The translations under genes and the position numbers were made by a program. A stretch of 64,000 nucleotides of DNA from Paramecium tetraurelia. Its lineage: Eukaryota > Ciliophora > Oligohymenophorea > Peniculida > Parameciidae. Where the stretch lies: positions 62,001-126,000 of the forward strand of contig NW_001799622.1 in NCBI RefSeq assembly GCF_000165425.1. Reading direction: 5' to 3'. Below are positions 35,441-46,568 of the stretch, piece after piece; position 1 is the stretch's first letter; every line of letters starts with the position of its first letter. A model generated the notes under the pieces. The model was not told the DNA's origin and did not search any database. It saw only the letters and a program-made list of their open reading frames with translations.

Positions 35441-36941
35441 TCATTCAATCTTTTTGAACTACAAAGCACAATTAACTGCTAATTCCCATTATTTGTACTC
35501 TTTTTCATAAGACTTTATCCCTTCATAAATTTATTAGACCTTCATATTCTAAATGATCTACTACTCTGTCAATAGTTTCAACCCCACTGCAGCAAACATG
35601 GCAGCTCCTGAAGCAGTAGATTCAATGATTTCTGGGTATACTAATTTCTTTTGCGTGATATCAGCCTACAATTACATCAATTCCTTATTCTTAGTTAATC
35701 CTCCATCGACATGAATCTTATTAATCTTAATTCCTGATTATTCCATGGCCTTTATAACATCCTTTGTCCTATAGCAAACTGATTCTAATATGGCTCTCCT
35801 CAGATGATCCTTTGTGGTGTAATAACTTAAACCAATTATAGTTCCTGTTGCATCGAAATTCCAAAAGGGAGTGAATAACCCACTGAAAGCTGGTACTATA
35901 TATACTCCTCCATTATCTTCTGTATTCTCTGTACTTTAACTCAATTATTCCCAAGTATCAAACCATTACAATTTGTCTTTTGCCCAGTTGAACAGCTAAC
36001 CTCCACTTTCAACAGCTCCTTCAAAAGCATAAATTGGCTTCTCATTCTCTTTCTGGTATAAAACAGTAGTTAATAAGCCATACTCTGAGATTCTAATTTC
36101 TTATCCAATATTTGCCATAATAAAAAGACCACTTCCTTGTGTATTTTTGCAATCTCCTTCATGAAATAATGCATGACCTATAGCTGCTGCTTATTAATCA
36201 CCCAAAACACAATTGATAGGTACACCTTCATACTCAGGAATTTTCAATGTACCAAAATTACTATTGGATGCTTTAATTTGAGGCAAACAATTTTTGGGAA
36301 TGTTAAATTGACTTTTATAATACAAATTAATACTTTAGTAATTCCTCATCCCATTAAAGAGTATGCAAATTCATTAAATTAGTTCTTGATGCATTTGTAA
36401 CATCTGTTAAATGATTTTATTCCCTTGTCAAATTCCATACTATCCAACAATCTATTGTTCCAAACAATACATTTCCCGAATTGAGATCATCCTTAAGAGT
36501 TTTATTGTTTTGAATCATCCATTGCAATTTATATGAACTGAAATATGTATTAATTGGTAATCCAGTTTTTTATTAAAAATAGTTCTTTGGATATTTATTT
36601 AAGTATTCTTAACAAATATCATGTGTTCTTGTATCACTCCATACAATTGCATTCATATAAGGTATTGCAGTATTTTTATTCCATGCTACTACAGTTTCCC
36701 TTTAATTTGTTACTCCAATAGTCACTAACTTATGCTCTCCATCCATCTTCTTATAGGCTTGTTTAATGCACTCAATGGTATTATTCAATATTTCCATAGG
36801 GTCATGTTCTAACCACCCTTGGTGAGGAGTGATTTGTTTGTGAGTGATATGATGGTAACTAAGTTATTCACCATTCAAATTGCAAATAATGAATCTAGTC
36901 CCAGTTGTTGAGGAATCAATAGATCCAATTACAGATTACAT
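35441..36941 (-). CDS. Glycerol kinase
   Basis: 492 aa, ATG 36941 to TGA 35441-35443, one intron 36312-36333 (ends AAG). FGGY-kinase motifs: [20 protein letters not shown] (ATP-binding loop), [40 protein letters not shown], then the C-terminal ATPase half with [71 protein letters not shown] and [19 protein letters not shown]. Converts glycerol to glycerol-3-phosphate with ATP. The first loop reads DSSTTGTR where many bacterial enzymes have DQGTTSSR. Whole length is normal for the family. Confidence 0.95.
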
Positions 36942-37023
36942 AATTTATTTATTTAATACGCAATTTTACAATTCATAACTATATAGTGACATTATAATAT
37001 TAATTAATATTCAATGCAATAAA

Positions 37024-38262
37024 TCAATTTGATTATTATTAATTCTAAGTGCTTTTATCGAACTCTTTTGATTACTATTGACTAATCGATTGTTATTGAG
37101 ATATTTTACGATTTTGCTTTGAGGAAATAGAATGGTTATCTGAAGATAAAACTTCACTTTAATTCATTCTGCCTTTCTTTTTTGTATAGGTAGACTTGCT
37201 TTTATTATCACAATAGTTGAGAATAGATTACAGATCTTATTTACTATTCTTTATTGTTTTGGATTGATACAATCGGTCTACTTATTGTTGTTGTTCATTA
37301 AATGATGGTTTGCATAAGGAGGGTAGCGAAAATTGATACTCTTTCATTAAAGATTCTCGAAATGATGAATTACTATTCAGGTAATTACTCAGCTAGCCAC
37401 TGACTTTCAATTGCAACATTGTTGGCAATTAGGCATACGGACTATTCTATGATTCTTTAGGCAATTTCTGAAAACTCTAGGATTTAGAAATTTAGGGTCT
37501 TAATCCTGAGATGCTATTATACTCTTTGATGCTTAAATTTAATGCAGTCATGAGATCATTTTTTAAACTATTGCCATGTACTTGAGAATCCTTCAATTTA
37601 CTTGAATTACATTAGTAAAATAAATTACTTAAGCAATCTCTACTCTTCATCGCCCATGTAATCACACATTGCTTATTACTCTTGCAATCGTTTAGCGATT
37701 TAATCTTTAAATAAATTTTATTCTTATCTAATTTTCTCTATTCGTTCTGCTTTCTTTTATTCCAAATCCTATTTCATATTGAACTCCCATTCTGAGATCT
37801 ACCTCATTAAAGAAAACAAGTACTCTAGCATATTATTGTTGTTTCTCCAGAAGTTCCTCTTCTCTTTTCTTTTTGTTTTAATACATCTGCAATGCCAATT
37901 GTTATTTCACTAATGCAGTTTTCAAGCATTTCTCATCTAGCAAGTCTTGTTTCATCTTCTTAGTGTCCTCCTGTTATTATTATTTATTTTTTCTGATGAA
38001 ATTATGTATTCCATTATCATTGAGATTGTTAGCCTCCATGATTTTGCTAAGCTATTTAATTGCCAACAATGCATACTTCCATCTGATCTTCAAATTTCTG
38101 TTTTTTTGCATACACAATCTTGTTTACTTTTGCCTAAACGATATTGTTGTTGGCTTCCTACAAATTAAGTTATTGTTTCAATTAGATCAACCGATTTTCT
38201 AGAGCAGCAAGTTCTTAATTCTTTTGGTTCAGACTTTTAATCTATTGAGTAACAGTTTCCAT
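37024..38262 (-). CDS. Coiled-coil protein, 386 aa
   Basis: ATG 38262 to TGA 37024-37026, introns 38052-38076, 37799-37823 and 37601-37628 (ends AAG). The first 215 residues are one long coiled coil, nearly all Gln, Lys, Glu, Leu (QIKSLNQKNQELAALENRLI, DLEQKKAERIEKIRQEQNLF). The C-terminal 170 residues are Ser/Asn/Gln-rich and likely disordered. No known domain or targeting signal. A cytoskeletal or basal-body role is typical of such ciliate proteins but not shown here. Confidence 0.7.
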
Positions 38263-38448
38263 GTCTGTTTTACGATAAGGAACAATATAATTATAATAAT
38301 TAATCAAGGATTTTACTCAAATAATACATTAGATTAAATATAGAAGTTTAACAAACTCAATTAAAAGAGAAATGTTAAATTTAAAGCCTCTATAAATAAG
38401 AGTTTTCATTTGATTTTTATTTATTTTAATATTAATTTAGAAAATTAT

Positions 38449-40150
38449 ATGGATTAAAAATATTAAAAAGCATTGCAACTTGAAGGTTATTTGGAAAAAC
38501 AAAGTCCAGCTCTTTTGAAGGGATTTCAAAAAAGACATTTTGCAGTCAGAGATAATGGTAAATATTTGGTATATTCAAAAAAAAAAAAATTGAGCAAAGA
38601 TGTTAAACCGAAAGGTACATTTTTTAAGAAGTTTATTAAGGTGTCATTCCTATTGATTAGATTACGTCGATTGGCGTCATCAAAGGTACTGAAAGAGAAT
38701 TTGCACTTCAAATAGGAGATAGACAAATGCTGCTGAAAGCAGAGTCAAGCAGCGCAAGAGAATTATGGACATCAACTATTGCATATCTTTAAGAAAAACT
38801 ATTGGAGCAGAAAGCTCAGGAATCTAAACCTAATTCACATCAGAGTTTCCACTCAAGAGGGTCTGAAAGCGTAAAATTGGTTCAAAAAGCATCTTGGAAG
38901 GAATTAGATTCTGAAACTAAAGCCTCGATTATGATGGACAAGGAAAAGTAGGAAGTTCAGGATAAGTTTTAAGAAAATGAGGTTAAGAATGAAGAAGTTA
39001 TGAAAGCAAAGGGATTATATGCATATCTTGATAAGTTTGACTCAAAAAAATTTGCTTAGTTTGTAAAATGCGGATTTTTGTATAAAAAGGGAAAAATTGC
39101 ATCACTCACTAAAGCTAAGAGGAGATGGTTCATTATCATCTCCTCTGTCTCTCTTCTAGGAGATGATGCTAATATCTAAGGGCCTGTTTAATCAGATATC
39201 CCAGATCGCTTTAAATTAGATCATCTATACTATTTTGCTTATGAGTTTAGGAATGATTAAAGCAGCTACAAAGGAGAATTAAAGGCTAATCAAATTGAAG
39301 ATTTTGAGTTGTTGAATGTTGACAGAAACTTAGCCTTTTTGAAGCAATTAACACATAGTGTGAGTTACGGTTTTAAATTTCGACATAGGGAACGTCATTA
39401 TCATTTTTATTCAGATTCAATAACAGAAATTCAATCTTGGGTTACCACCATTAGAACAATAAAGGATTATAAAGCTACACTCCCTGCTGAGTAAGTTGAA
39501 AATGAGGAACAAGACTTAGGAATTAAACTAGAGGATGTTTTATTACAAGAATAAATGTAAGTGAAAATTAGCAGAAGAATTCGAAAGGATAAATGGTTTA
39601 AAAGAATGGTTTATTTGAAGAAAGATTCGTTAATTTGGGCAAAATAGGAAACAGGTGACTCCGAAAATTATATATTGATTATATCTATAAAAAATGTTAT
39701 AGGTTAGGACAATGATTTCCATGTAAAACAATAATAAATAATTAGGTATACACTAAAGATGAAAAAACATTCAAGTTTAGAACAAATTCACAAGAAATAA
39801 GAGATGAATGGGTTAAGAAGATTGATTTTTTACAATTGAATTTAAAGGGAGAATTTAAGGATTTGGAGAAAGTGACCGAATTGCCACCAGAAAGTGTTAC
39901 AAAATCTTAATCTATTGAATAGAAGAAGAGTCACTCAATTGAAAAATAGAAGGTTTAGCCTGAAGAAATTGAAGAAAAAACTAATAATAGTTAGGATATT
40001 GCTAGTTTTTATGACAACTTTTTCCAATAGAAGAAAGAGTAAGATTAATAAAATAAAGCACATAAAAAGTCTCAATCTAGTGGGAAATCAATATTTCATA
40101 AGATTTTCTGTTGTTACTCTCAAGACCATGAAACTGATAGAGGGTTTTGA
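38449..40150 (+). CDS. Protein with three pleckstrin homology (PH) domains
   Basis: 550 aa, ATG 38449 to TGA 40148-40150, introns 38612-38637 (ends AAG) and 39724-39746. PH1 (about 8-110): LEGYLEKQSPALLKGFQKRH with the basic loop, ending ARELWTSTIAYLQ. PH2 (about 190-335): KCGFLYKKGKIASLTKAKRR ... IQSWVTTIRTIK. PH3 (about 365-455): RRIRKDKWFKRMVYLKKDSL ... IRDEWVKKIDFLQ. Each ends with the C-terminal tryptophan helix. PH1 keeps the K-x-R pattern for phosphoinositides. The tail has FHKIFCCYSQ, two cysteines that could be acylated. Probably a membrane-bound adaptor. Confidence 0.88.
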
Positions 40151-40228
40151 ATAATAATTTATCAAAGTTTTACATTAAATTAATAAAATTATAATTTATT
40201 AAACCCAATAACAAACATTGATTTTTAG

Positions 40229-41165
40229 ATGGAGATCATTTAATTTAACTCAGAAATCAAACCCTGCCAATAAAGGAGACTAACATCATGACTATAGGTT
40301 ATAGGATACCCATAAAAGGGAAACCCATTAAAAGGAAGAATTCAAATTAGAACTGAAGATCACTTTGAAAATCTGCCAATTTTCAACTAATGCAATTAGC
40401 GTTTTGATAAAGAGAAAACTTATTACAATGACTGAGATATAAAGATGTGCTATGTAATATGTATTGTCAGAAAGAGATATTTTAGGGACATCTATGATCG
40501 GAAGTGGAAAAACAGAATTACACTAAATATCTTTTATTGAGAATCTCTATGTATGTAAAGGACACTCTAGATGGTTTATTAATTTAAACTAAAAGTTAAT
40601 CATCTATGCAAGTATTAAGGTTTATTTCACTTAATTCTTAACATATTTTATCAATTAATTGGTGAAAAGAATTATCAATATGAAAGTTTAGAATTTAGAT
40701 GAATGGATTGTATTATATGTAGATCTGAAATCTTTTATAGCATTTTGAAGAGAACTTGGATTTGATGCAAATAATTTAAAAGTCTTGGTTTAAATGTTAT
40801 AGATGTTAGAATTGGGTTTTTAGACACCTTTAAGCAATAAGGATTACTTTCCAACGAGAAATAGACTAATGTGCAACTCTCAATCTATGAATTCAATGGC
40901 AGATGGAATATTTGGAGGCTGAAATAAATTATTTTTTGACTAAGAAGTTAATTCTTATATATAATTTTTGGCGATCAAATAATAGCAGAAGATAAGAGAT
41001 GATAATAGATCCTAGAAGGATAACAAGAAGTTTTATAGAAAGTTGAAGATAGAACATTAAAATATGGATAGAAGTTACTTGAAAGGGTTGACAATGAATA
41101 AGCAAACTAAAGGAACAAAATTAAATAAAAAAAGAAGTCAAGAAATTTAAGAAGAATTTAAATTT
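40229..41165 (+). pseudogene. DEAD-box RNA helicase pseudogene (Dbp4/DDX10-like)
   Basis: Starts like a helicase N-terminus (ATG 40229) but breaks soon after, and pieces lie in different frames with TGA stops. Readable parts: KMTEIQRCA-like TMTEIQRCAMQYVLSERDIL, GTSMIGSGKTELH (motif I, Walker A kept), ENLYVCKGHSRW, SLNSQHILSI, NYQYES, LELGFQTP (after a lost DEAD box), and a lysine-rich tail (NMDRSYLKGLTMNKQTKGTK). This order matches Dbp4-type nucleolar helicases that serve ribosome biogenesis. The central ATPase and all of the second RecA domain are missing or scrambled. Not functional. Confidence 0.72.
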
Positions 41166-41606
41166 TTCTATATATTTATATGTATCATTTAAAAAATAAC
41201 TGATATTCTTTTTTATTGGATTCCTCCATTTTTTGCTATAAAATTTCCCCCGCATTTTAGTTTGAAATTCCTTTAATCCTACTAGTTCAGATTATTCTAT
41301 CATTAGTAAACCAAAAAGTTAACATTTTTTGACACAAATAAATCCACCAGTGCCATAGAACACTAATCTAATACGTTATCTGATGATTAGATCTCAATTT
41401 AATATGTAAGAATAACATAATTATCCACTAAATAAATCAGATAGGATTTTTAAAGTGATTTTTTTAGTTGGTAGTAATAATAGTAGATTAGTAGAGTAAA
41501 ACTGTTATAATTTGAGAGTCAATGTAAAACATTTAAATTTTGCTTTTAATTGAAATTTATATATATATGAATATATTGTTAATCATATATCAATATTAAA
41601 TTTGAA
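41166..41606. other. Intergenic, nothing recognised
   Basis: AT-rich spacer after the helicase pseudogene and before the next plus-strand gene. No coherent frame or repeat. Confidence 0.55.
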
Positions 41607-42266
41607 ATGAAAATTTTTGAATAGAGTTTTGGAAAATAAGAAGGATTTCAAAAGACCGCTTAATTCTTTAATCCATCAATTGGCAAAATGAATGAACACG
41701 TTTAAAAAAGAAGGAGGGAAAACTCCTTACCCCAATAGAACCTTGAAGCTATAAAATCAATATTGTCTAAAACAAAAATACTTCAAAAAAATGTGCTTTG
41801 TAGAAAAACTACCATACATTAAATGAATGATTGCAAACAAGAGAATATCCTTAGTCATCAAAGCACGAAATAAAGTACTAAACAAAGTACTCGATTAAGC
41901 ACATAAGATTCCCAAGATCTTAGTAGTAATATTCCTAAGATTGTGGATTTGAATATAAAGCATCCGATCAATTCTTTTAGTGTTTATAACTAAAAGTCTA
42001 GTTTCCACATTAGAAAGCAGACACTCAAGGAATATAGTAGTTAAACAACTCAGTTGATAGAGAATAATTCTATGATAAACAAAATTTCTAAGAGTTTGGA
42101 AGGCAAAAAATATTTAATAAAGGTGAAGAATCCTTTTGGAGAATCAAAAGAACAACAAACACAGCCAACAAGAAAATATTCTTCGAAATCGTTCATAAAC
42201 TAAAAGGCTCAAATTAAATTGGTGAATAGAATATTTTCTTCAAGATCAGAGAGCTTGTAAGAATGA
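41607..42266 (+). CDS. Hypothetical basic Ser/Gln-rich protein, 219 aa
   Basis: Intronless frame from ATG 41607 (MKIFEQSFGKQEGFQKTAQF) to TGA 42264-42266. Rich in Lys, Ser, Gln and Thr; a short repeat STKQSTKQSTRLSTQ lies near residue 95. No membrane segment, signal peptide or recognised domain. It sits 229 bp upstream of the GSK3-type kinase in the same direction, which is no evidence of shared function in ciliates. Confidence 0.6.
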
Positions 42267-42494
42267 AAAAAATGATTATATATGTTTGAATTAACTTTTT
42301 AAAATTTTCAGTGTAAATTTATGTAGATTTGAAATAATTAGGTGAATCGAAATTCTTAGAGCAATTTTGAGTATTGTCTTTATCAGAAGGACTTATGTTG
42401 ATGAGTATAAATGATTTAAACATCTCAGAAAGAAATAGACTTCCTTAATTAAAATTTCATAATTATTTTGTTTAAAATTAAATCGTTAAATTGT

Positions 42495-44029
42495 ATGTAC
42501 CAAAGCGCATCAAAAAGTGCCAAAGAATAAACTCTGGTTATTGGAAAGGTATTTTAGTATATATATCAGATAGGCTAGCAATTCCAACTTATCTAGAAGG
42601 GTTCAAACCGAGACAAATGATTATGACGAAGTAGAATAAGATATTCAGACATTCTAAGATATATCCAATTTCAAGCATCGCAATAAATTTATATCTTTTA
42701 ATAAACCAGCCAAAAAACCTATCATGAAAGATTTTAATGCTTAATATCAACAATGTTTAAAGAATGAGAATCAAATTAAACCAATATCTGAAGCTGTTAA
42801 AAAATGTCAGAAACCTTAAGGATTAGATAAGATCAATACAAAATCGTTGTTGATCCCAGCCAAGATAACTAGACAAGATTACTCCACCTATACTTACCAA
42901 AATCTTAAGGCCATTGGTAGTGGATCGTTTGGTACAGTCTATAAAGTATATAACCAAATAAAGATTTTAGTCTAAAGTAATAGAAACAGGAGAAATAGTG
43001 GCCATCAAGAAAGTGTTGCAGGATAAACGATACAAAAACAGAGAATTATAAATACTACAAGAGTTGAATCATCAAAATGTAGTGAAATTAAAGCATGCTT
43101 ATTTCACACCTTCGGACAACAACGATGAGACTTACTTAAATGTCGTAATGGATTATTTTCCAGAATCATTATACTCTTACAATAAATCATTTAGATAGGC
43201 ATAGGCTAGGATGCCTGAAATATTGGTGAAGATCTATTCATACTAACTGCTAAGATCAATATAGTAAGAGATCATAGAATAATTAGTTATATATCATTAT
43301 TATCCATTTGCCATAGAGATATAAAGCCTCATAATATTTTAGTTAATCCTAATCATCATAAACTTCAGCTTTGCGATTTCGGGAGTGCAAAAAAACTAGT
43401 AAAAACAGAAGCAAACATCTCCTACATATGTTCGAGATGTTATAGGGCTCCAGAATTGATATTTGGAGCAGTCAATTATGATACGTAGATCGACGTTTGG
43501 TCAGTAGGATGTGTGATAGCTGAGTTATTTAATGGAGAGCCACTCTTTTTAGGAGATAGTGCTGTCGATTAGTTAATTGAAATCATAAAGGTACTTGGAA
43601 CTCCGAATAAGGTTCAAGTATTAAGTATGAATTCAGAATATGACATGCAATAATATAAATTCCCTTAAATTAAAGCGAGGGATTGGAAGAGAGTATTCAA
43701 TGTTAATATGTAGGTGATAAAAACAAATGATTCCATGGCTACTGATCTGGTTTCTAAATTACTTGTGTACTCTCCCAAAACAAGATTCACTCCAATTTAG
43801 GCTTTGGGTCATCCCTATTTTGATTAATTACGAGATTTACATCAAATGAAACAACTATAAGAAATCTACAACTTCAACATTTAAGAATTGTTCGAGTTTA
43901 GTAATTGTAAGTTATTTCTAATAAACTTTATTAGTTGAAACTAATAAAATGACCAATGATGAAATTAAGAAGTTAATTCCTGATTGGATCAGCAATAGTT
44001 CTTCTAAAATCGTAAAGACAATAGGTTGA
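42495..44029 (+). CDS. GSK3/shaggy-type protein kinase
   Basis: 477 aa, ATG 42495 to TGA 44027-44029, introns 42549-42573, 42946-42970, 43264-43286, 43907-43934. About 125 residues of N-terminal extension, then the kinase: [84 protein letters not shown] with the activating tyrosine, [38 protein letters not shown]. The [13 protein letters not shown] loop and FGSAKKL are specific for GSK3. The kinase acts on primed substrates in many pathways; in ciliates it is linked with cilia. The Arg-Arg-Lys pocket appears kept. Confidence 0.93.
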
Positions 44030-44117
44030 TATATGATAACTATTAATATTAAATTGCTTTGATTAATATAATTTGAAATAAATTAATTAAGTCATTTATT
44101 CCAGAGCATTTTTAGAT

Positions 44118-45497
44118 TCAAATATGTTATATTAATGGTTAACCCATCTTAGCCAATTATTAATTATCCCAATTATCAATGTACACTTCTTCTTCATCTG
44201 GTTTTTCTTCAAAATATTGGTATTCCAATTGTTATTACTTCATAATAAAATTTAGCTCCTTTTTATAAACATTTTCACCAACCAATTCCAAATATTCATT
44301 TGTATCAACGTATTTCTTTTTTGAGTTATGTGGTTTTATTTTTTCATCAAAGTATTTTTCTAATTTCTTGCTATACAAATTCTAACTTGATGCTAAATTT
44401 TTATATATTCATACCATTTGGTATCACTTTTTCAATCTATTAATAAGGATTATCAATAACTTTTGTATTGAAATTGCTCTGTATATCTGACAATACGAAA
44501 TTTTATTATTAATTTAAATGTTCAGCCTTGTAATCTTTGACATATCTATTTATCAATCTATTCGTCATGGTGATGCTTTTAGGTCTTTATGAGGTTAACA
44601 ACGAAAATGGAGGTCTATCATCCTTACAATCATACCATCTTAGTCTAAGATACCATAATCTATCGTTATGTTTCTCATCCTCATTCTTTTAAGATTCAAT
44701 GATATTTAATTTGATGTTTCTATCTCTGTAATTATCTGATCTAACCAGTATAGTTTCAGTAGGAGATCTTTCACAATTTGATGCAATTTAATTATTGACT
44801 TACTCCCACTTCTCCTTTGCCTAATCAAACGATTCCAGGGTTCTTTTATCTCTTGTGATTGCATTCCTGAGATGAAGAGGAAGTTTGAGTTCTTATTTAC
44901 TTTTATCTATTTTATCAGTTTCAATTCTGCGTTTAGCTTCAACTAACTTGATTAAAGCATCTTATCTTGGTAACATTTTAAATTCGCCTCTGGGTTTCTT
45001 GGGAGTTTTCCTTGACTAACCCATACCTGAAATTTATGATTGAGATTATTATAAGAGTAAAGGTCTTACAGAAGGGACATCATCAGAGAATGAATCATCT
45101 CCTTCTTGCCTTCTTTATTTAATTACAACTCTCTATTTGTTCTTATTTCTGACAGCCAAAAACTGTTCAGCCTTACCAACTATAGACCACTTTACTACCT
45201 TCTCCTTTTTGTCATCCTCATATCTCGGTCCAATTTAATTGTCCTTATATTTCTTCCTCTCTTCATTTTTAACCTCTATGTAACGATGATCATATTACCA
45301 TCGAAGATATTTCTTATTGTTTGCAATGAATTAGGTTTCATAAATATTGATTTGCTTGTACCCAATTAGCTTTTACTTTCGAATTAAAAATCGCTACCTG
45401 TAGCAGCTGTGGTGGTTGCAGGACGTAGACTGTCCTCATAAGATTTATACCCTAAGTCAACTTTTTAAGATAAAAATAACTTGGTCTTTGTGCTCAT
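44118..45497 (-). CDS. Hypothetical hydrophilic protein, 444 aa
   Basis: ATG 45497 (MSTKTKLFLSQKVDLGYKSY) to TGA 44118-44120, introns 45276-45298 and 44393-44414. Charged throughout. A conserved-looking block EVKNEERKKYKDNQIGPRYE and a tryptophan-rich segment RLWYLRLRWYDCKDDRPPFS stand out, and the C-terminus is acidic (EEKPDEEEVYIDNWDNQQLA). No signal peptide, membrane span or recognised domain. The density of such proteins in ciliates suggests a conserved ciliate family, but this is not shown. Confidence 0.65.
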
Positions 45498-45551
45498 TTT
45501 ATATATAAATTAATTAAGATGTGGTAATTGATGAATACATTGTTATAAAAT

Positions 45552-45881
45552 TCATTTTTTGTTTGAAACAAACCTCCCTTTCTCTCTCTATCGAGTTTAT
45601 GCCTTTTTTGCTCTATAATCATAATGGTTCTTTTTAAGAAACTATCTAGTATTTTTTTTTTGTCTATATTTTTAAATTTTTTTCTATCTCTCTTGATAAG
45701 TTAAGGGTCCAATCTAAGCCTAAGTTGAGAATTTAAACTAATTGAAGTATTCAATCATCTCCTTCGTCAACCCCTCCTTAATAGGAAGTAATTGTTTTAT
45801 ATCAATAAATTGAGCCAAAAATGCATCTGCCTTTTAAATGTTTGCCTTAGAGAAAGGATCGCTAGTATTGTTATCGTTCAT
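45552..45881 (-). CDS. CCT-motif protein, 109 aa
   Basis: Intronless frame, ATG 45881 to TGA 45552-45554. The C-terminal 43 residues match the CCT motif of plant CONSTANS-like and TOC1 proteins: ERQKKIQKYRQKKNTRQFLK followed by KNHYDYRAKKAQTRQREKGR FVSNKK, with the YR-KK-R-F-K pattern and the closing KGRF. The first part is a short helical region (NIQKADAFLAQFIDIKQLLP). The motif can bind DNA or NF-Y partners, so a nuclear role is likely. No B-box is present. Confidence 0.75.
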
Positions 45882-45939
45882 AATTATTTATCTGAATTAA
45901 ATTACAAAATGTAATTTATAATTATTAAAGGTTTATAGT

Positions 45940-46317
45940 ATGGCATTTTATAATATTTCTTATTTCTCACTAGTATTACGATAGCCTTAATATTTCTGGA
46001 TTGCTGAGAACTTTCGATCAAAATTAAATGGTAATTTCAAAATTGTTATGTACTTTAACACTTAAGTGATACATTATGAAGTAAACACAATTAATAAATT
46101 GGTCGCATCATCTTAAATTATTAGGAGAGCTATCCAGCTTTTCTATTGAATAGGATATAATCATCCTTAAGTATTTGATATTGTTAGAATTAGTTTTTGC
46201 TCCAACCTCTATAATTATGAATTGCCAAATCTAGAACTTTTTTTCTTAAAAAAAATTATAAATTTTGAATAATCAAAAAATTAGGTAATGTATATATAAT
46301 CTATAATTCCTTCTTGA
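45940..46317 (+). pseudogene. Coding-like frame with one in-frame TGA
   Basis: From ATG 45940 one frame runs 126 codons to TGA 46315-46317, broken only by TGA at 46147-46149. The first part reads MAFYNISYFSLVLRQPQYFW and later NTINKLVASSQIIRRAIQLF; after the TGA it goes on IGYNHPQVFDIVRISFCSNL. Composition on both sides is similar. No intron with GT...AG borders would remove the TGA. Either a pseudogene with one stop, a 69-aa gene followed by chance, or readthrough. No family recognised. Confidence 0.35.
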
Positions 46318-46568
46318 AATATATCAATCTTTAGTATAATAATATTTTGAATCAATCTTGAGTAACCTTATTCAAAAAGACAATTAATGTAACCATAAAA
46401 TAATCGGAAAAACATTAGTGACATAAATTCATATGGAATAAACGTGGATGAATGCTAAGAGGGAATATAATTGAGTAAGGCAAGTTTAGTCTAGAGAAGG
46501 TAATTTCTGTTCCAAAATTATACCCTTTACTAGATTTATAAAATTAATAATAATATCACAAATTTCTT

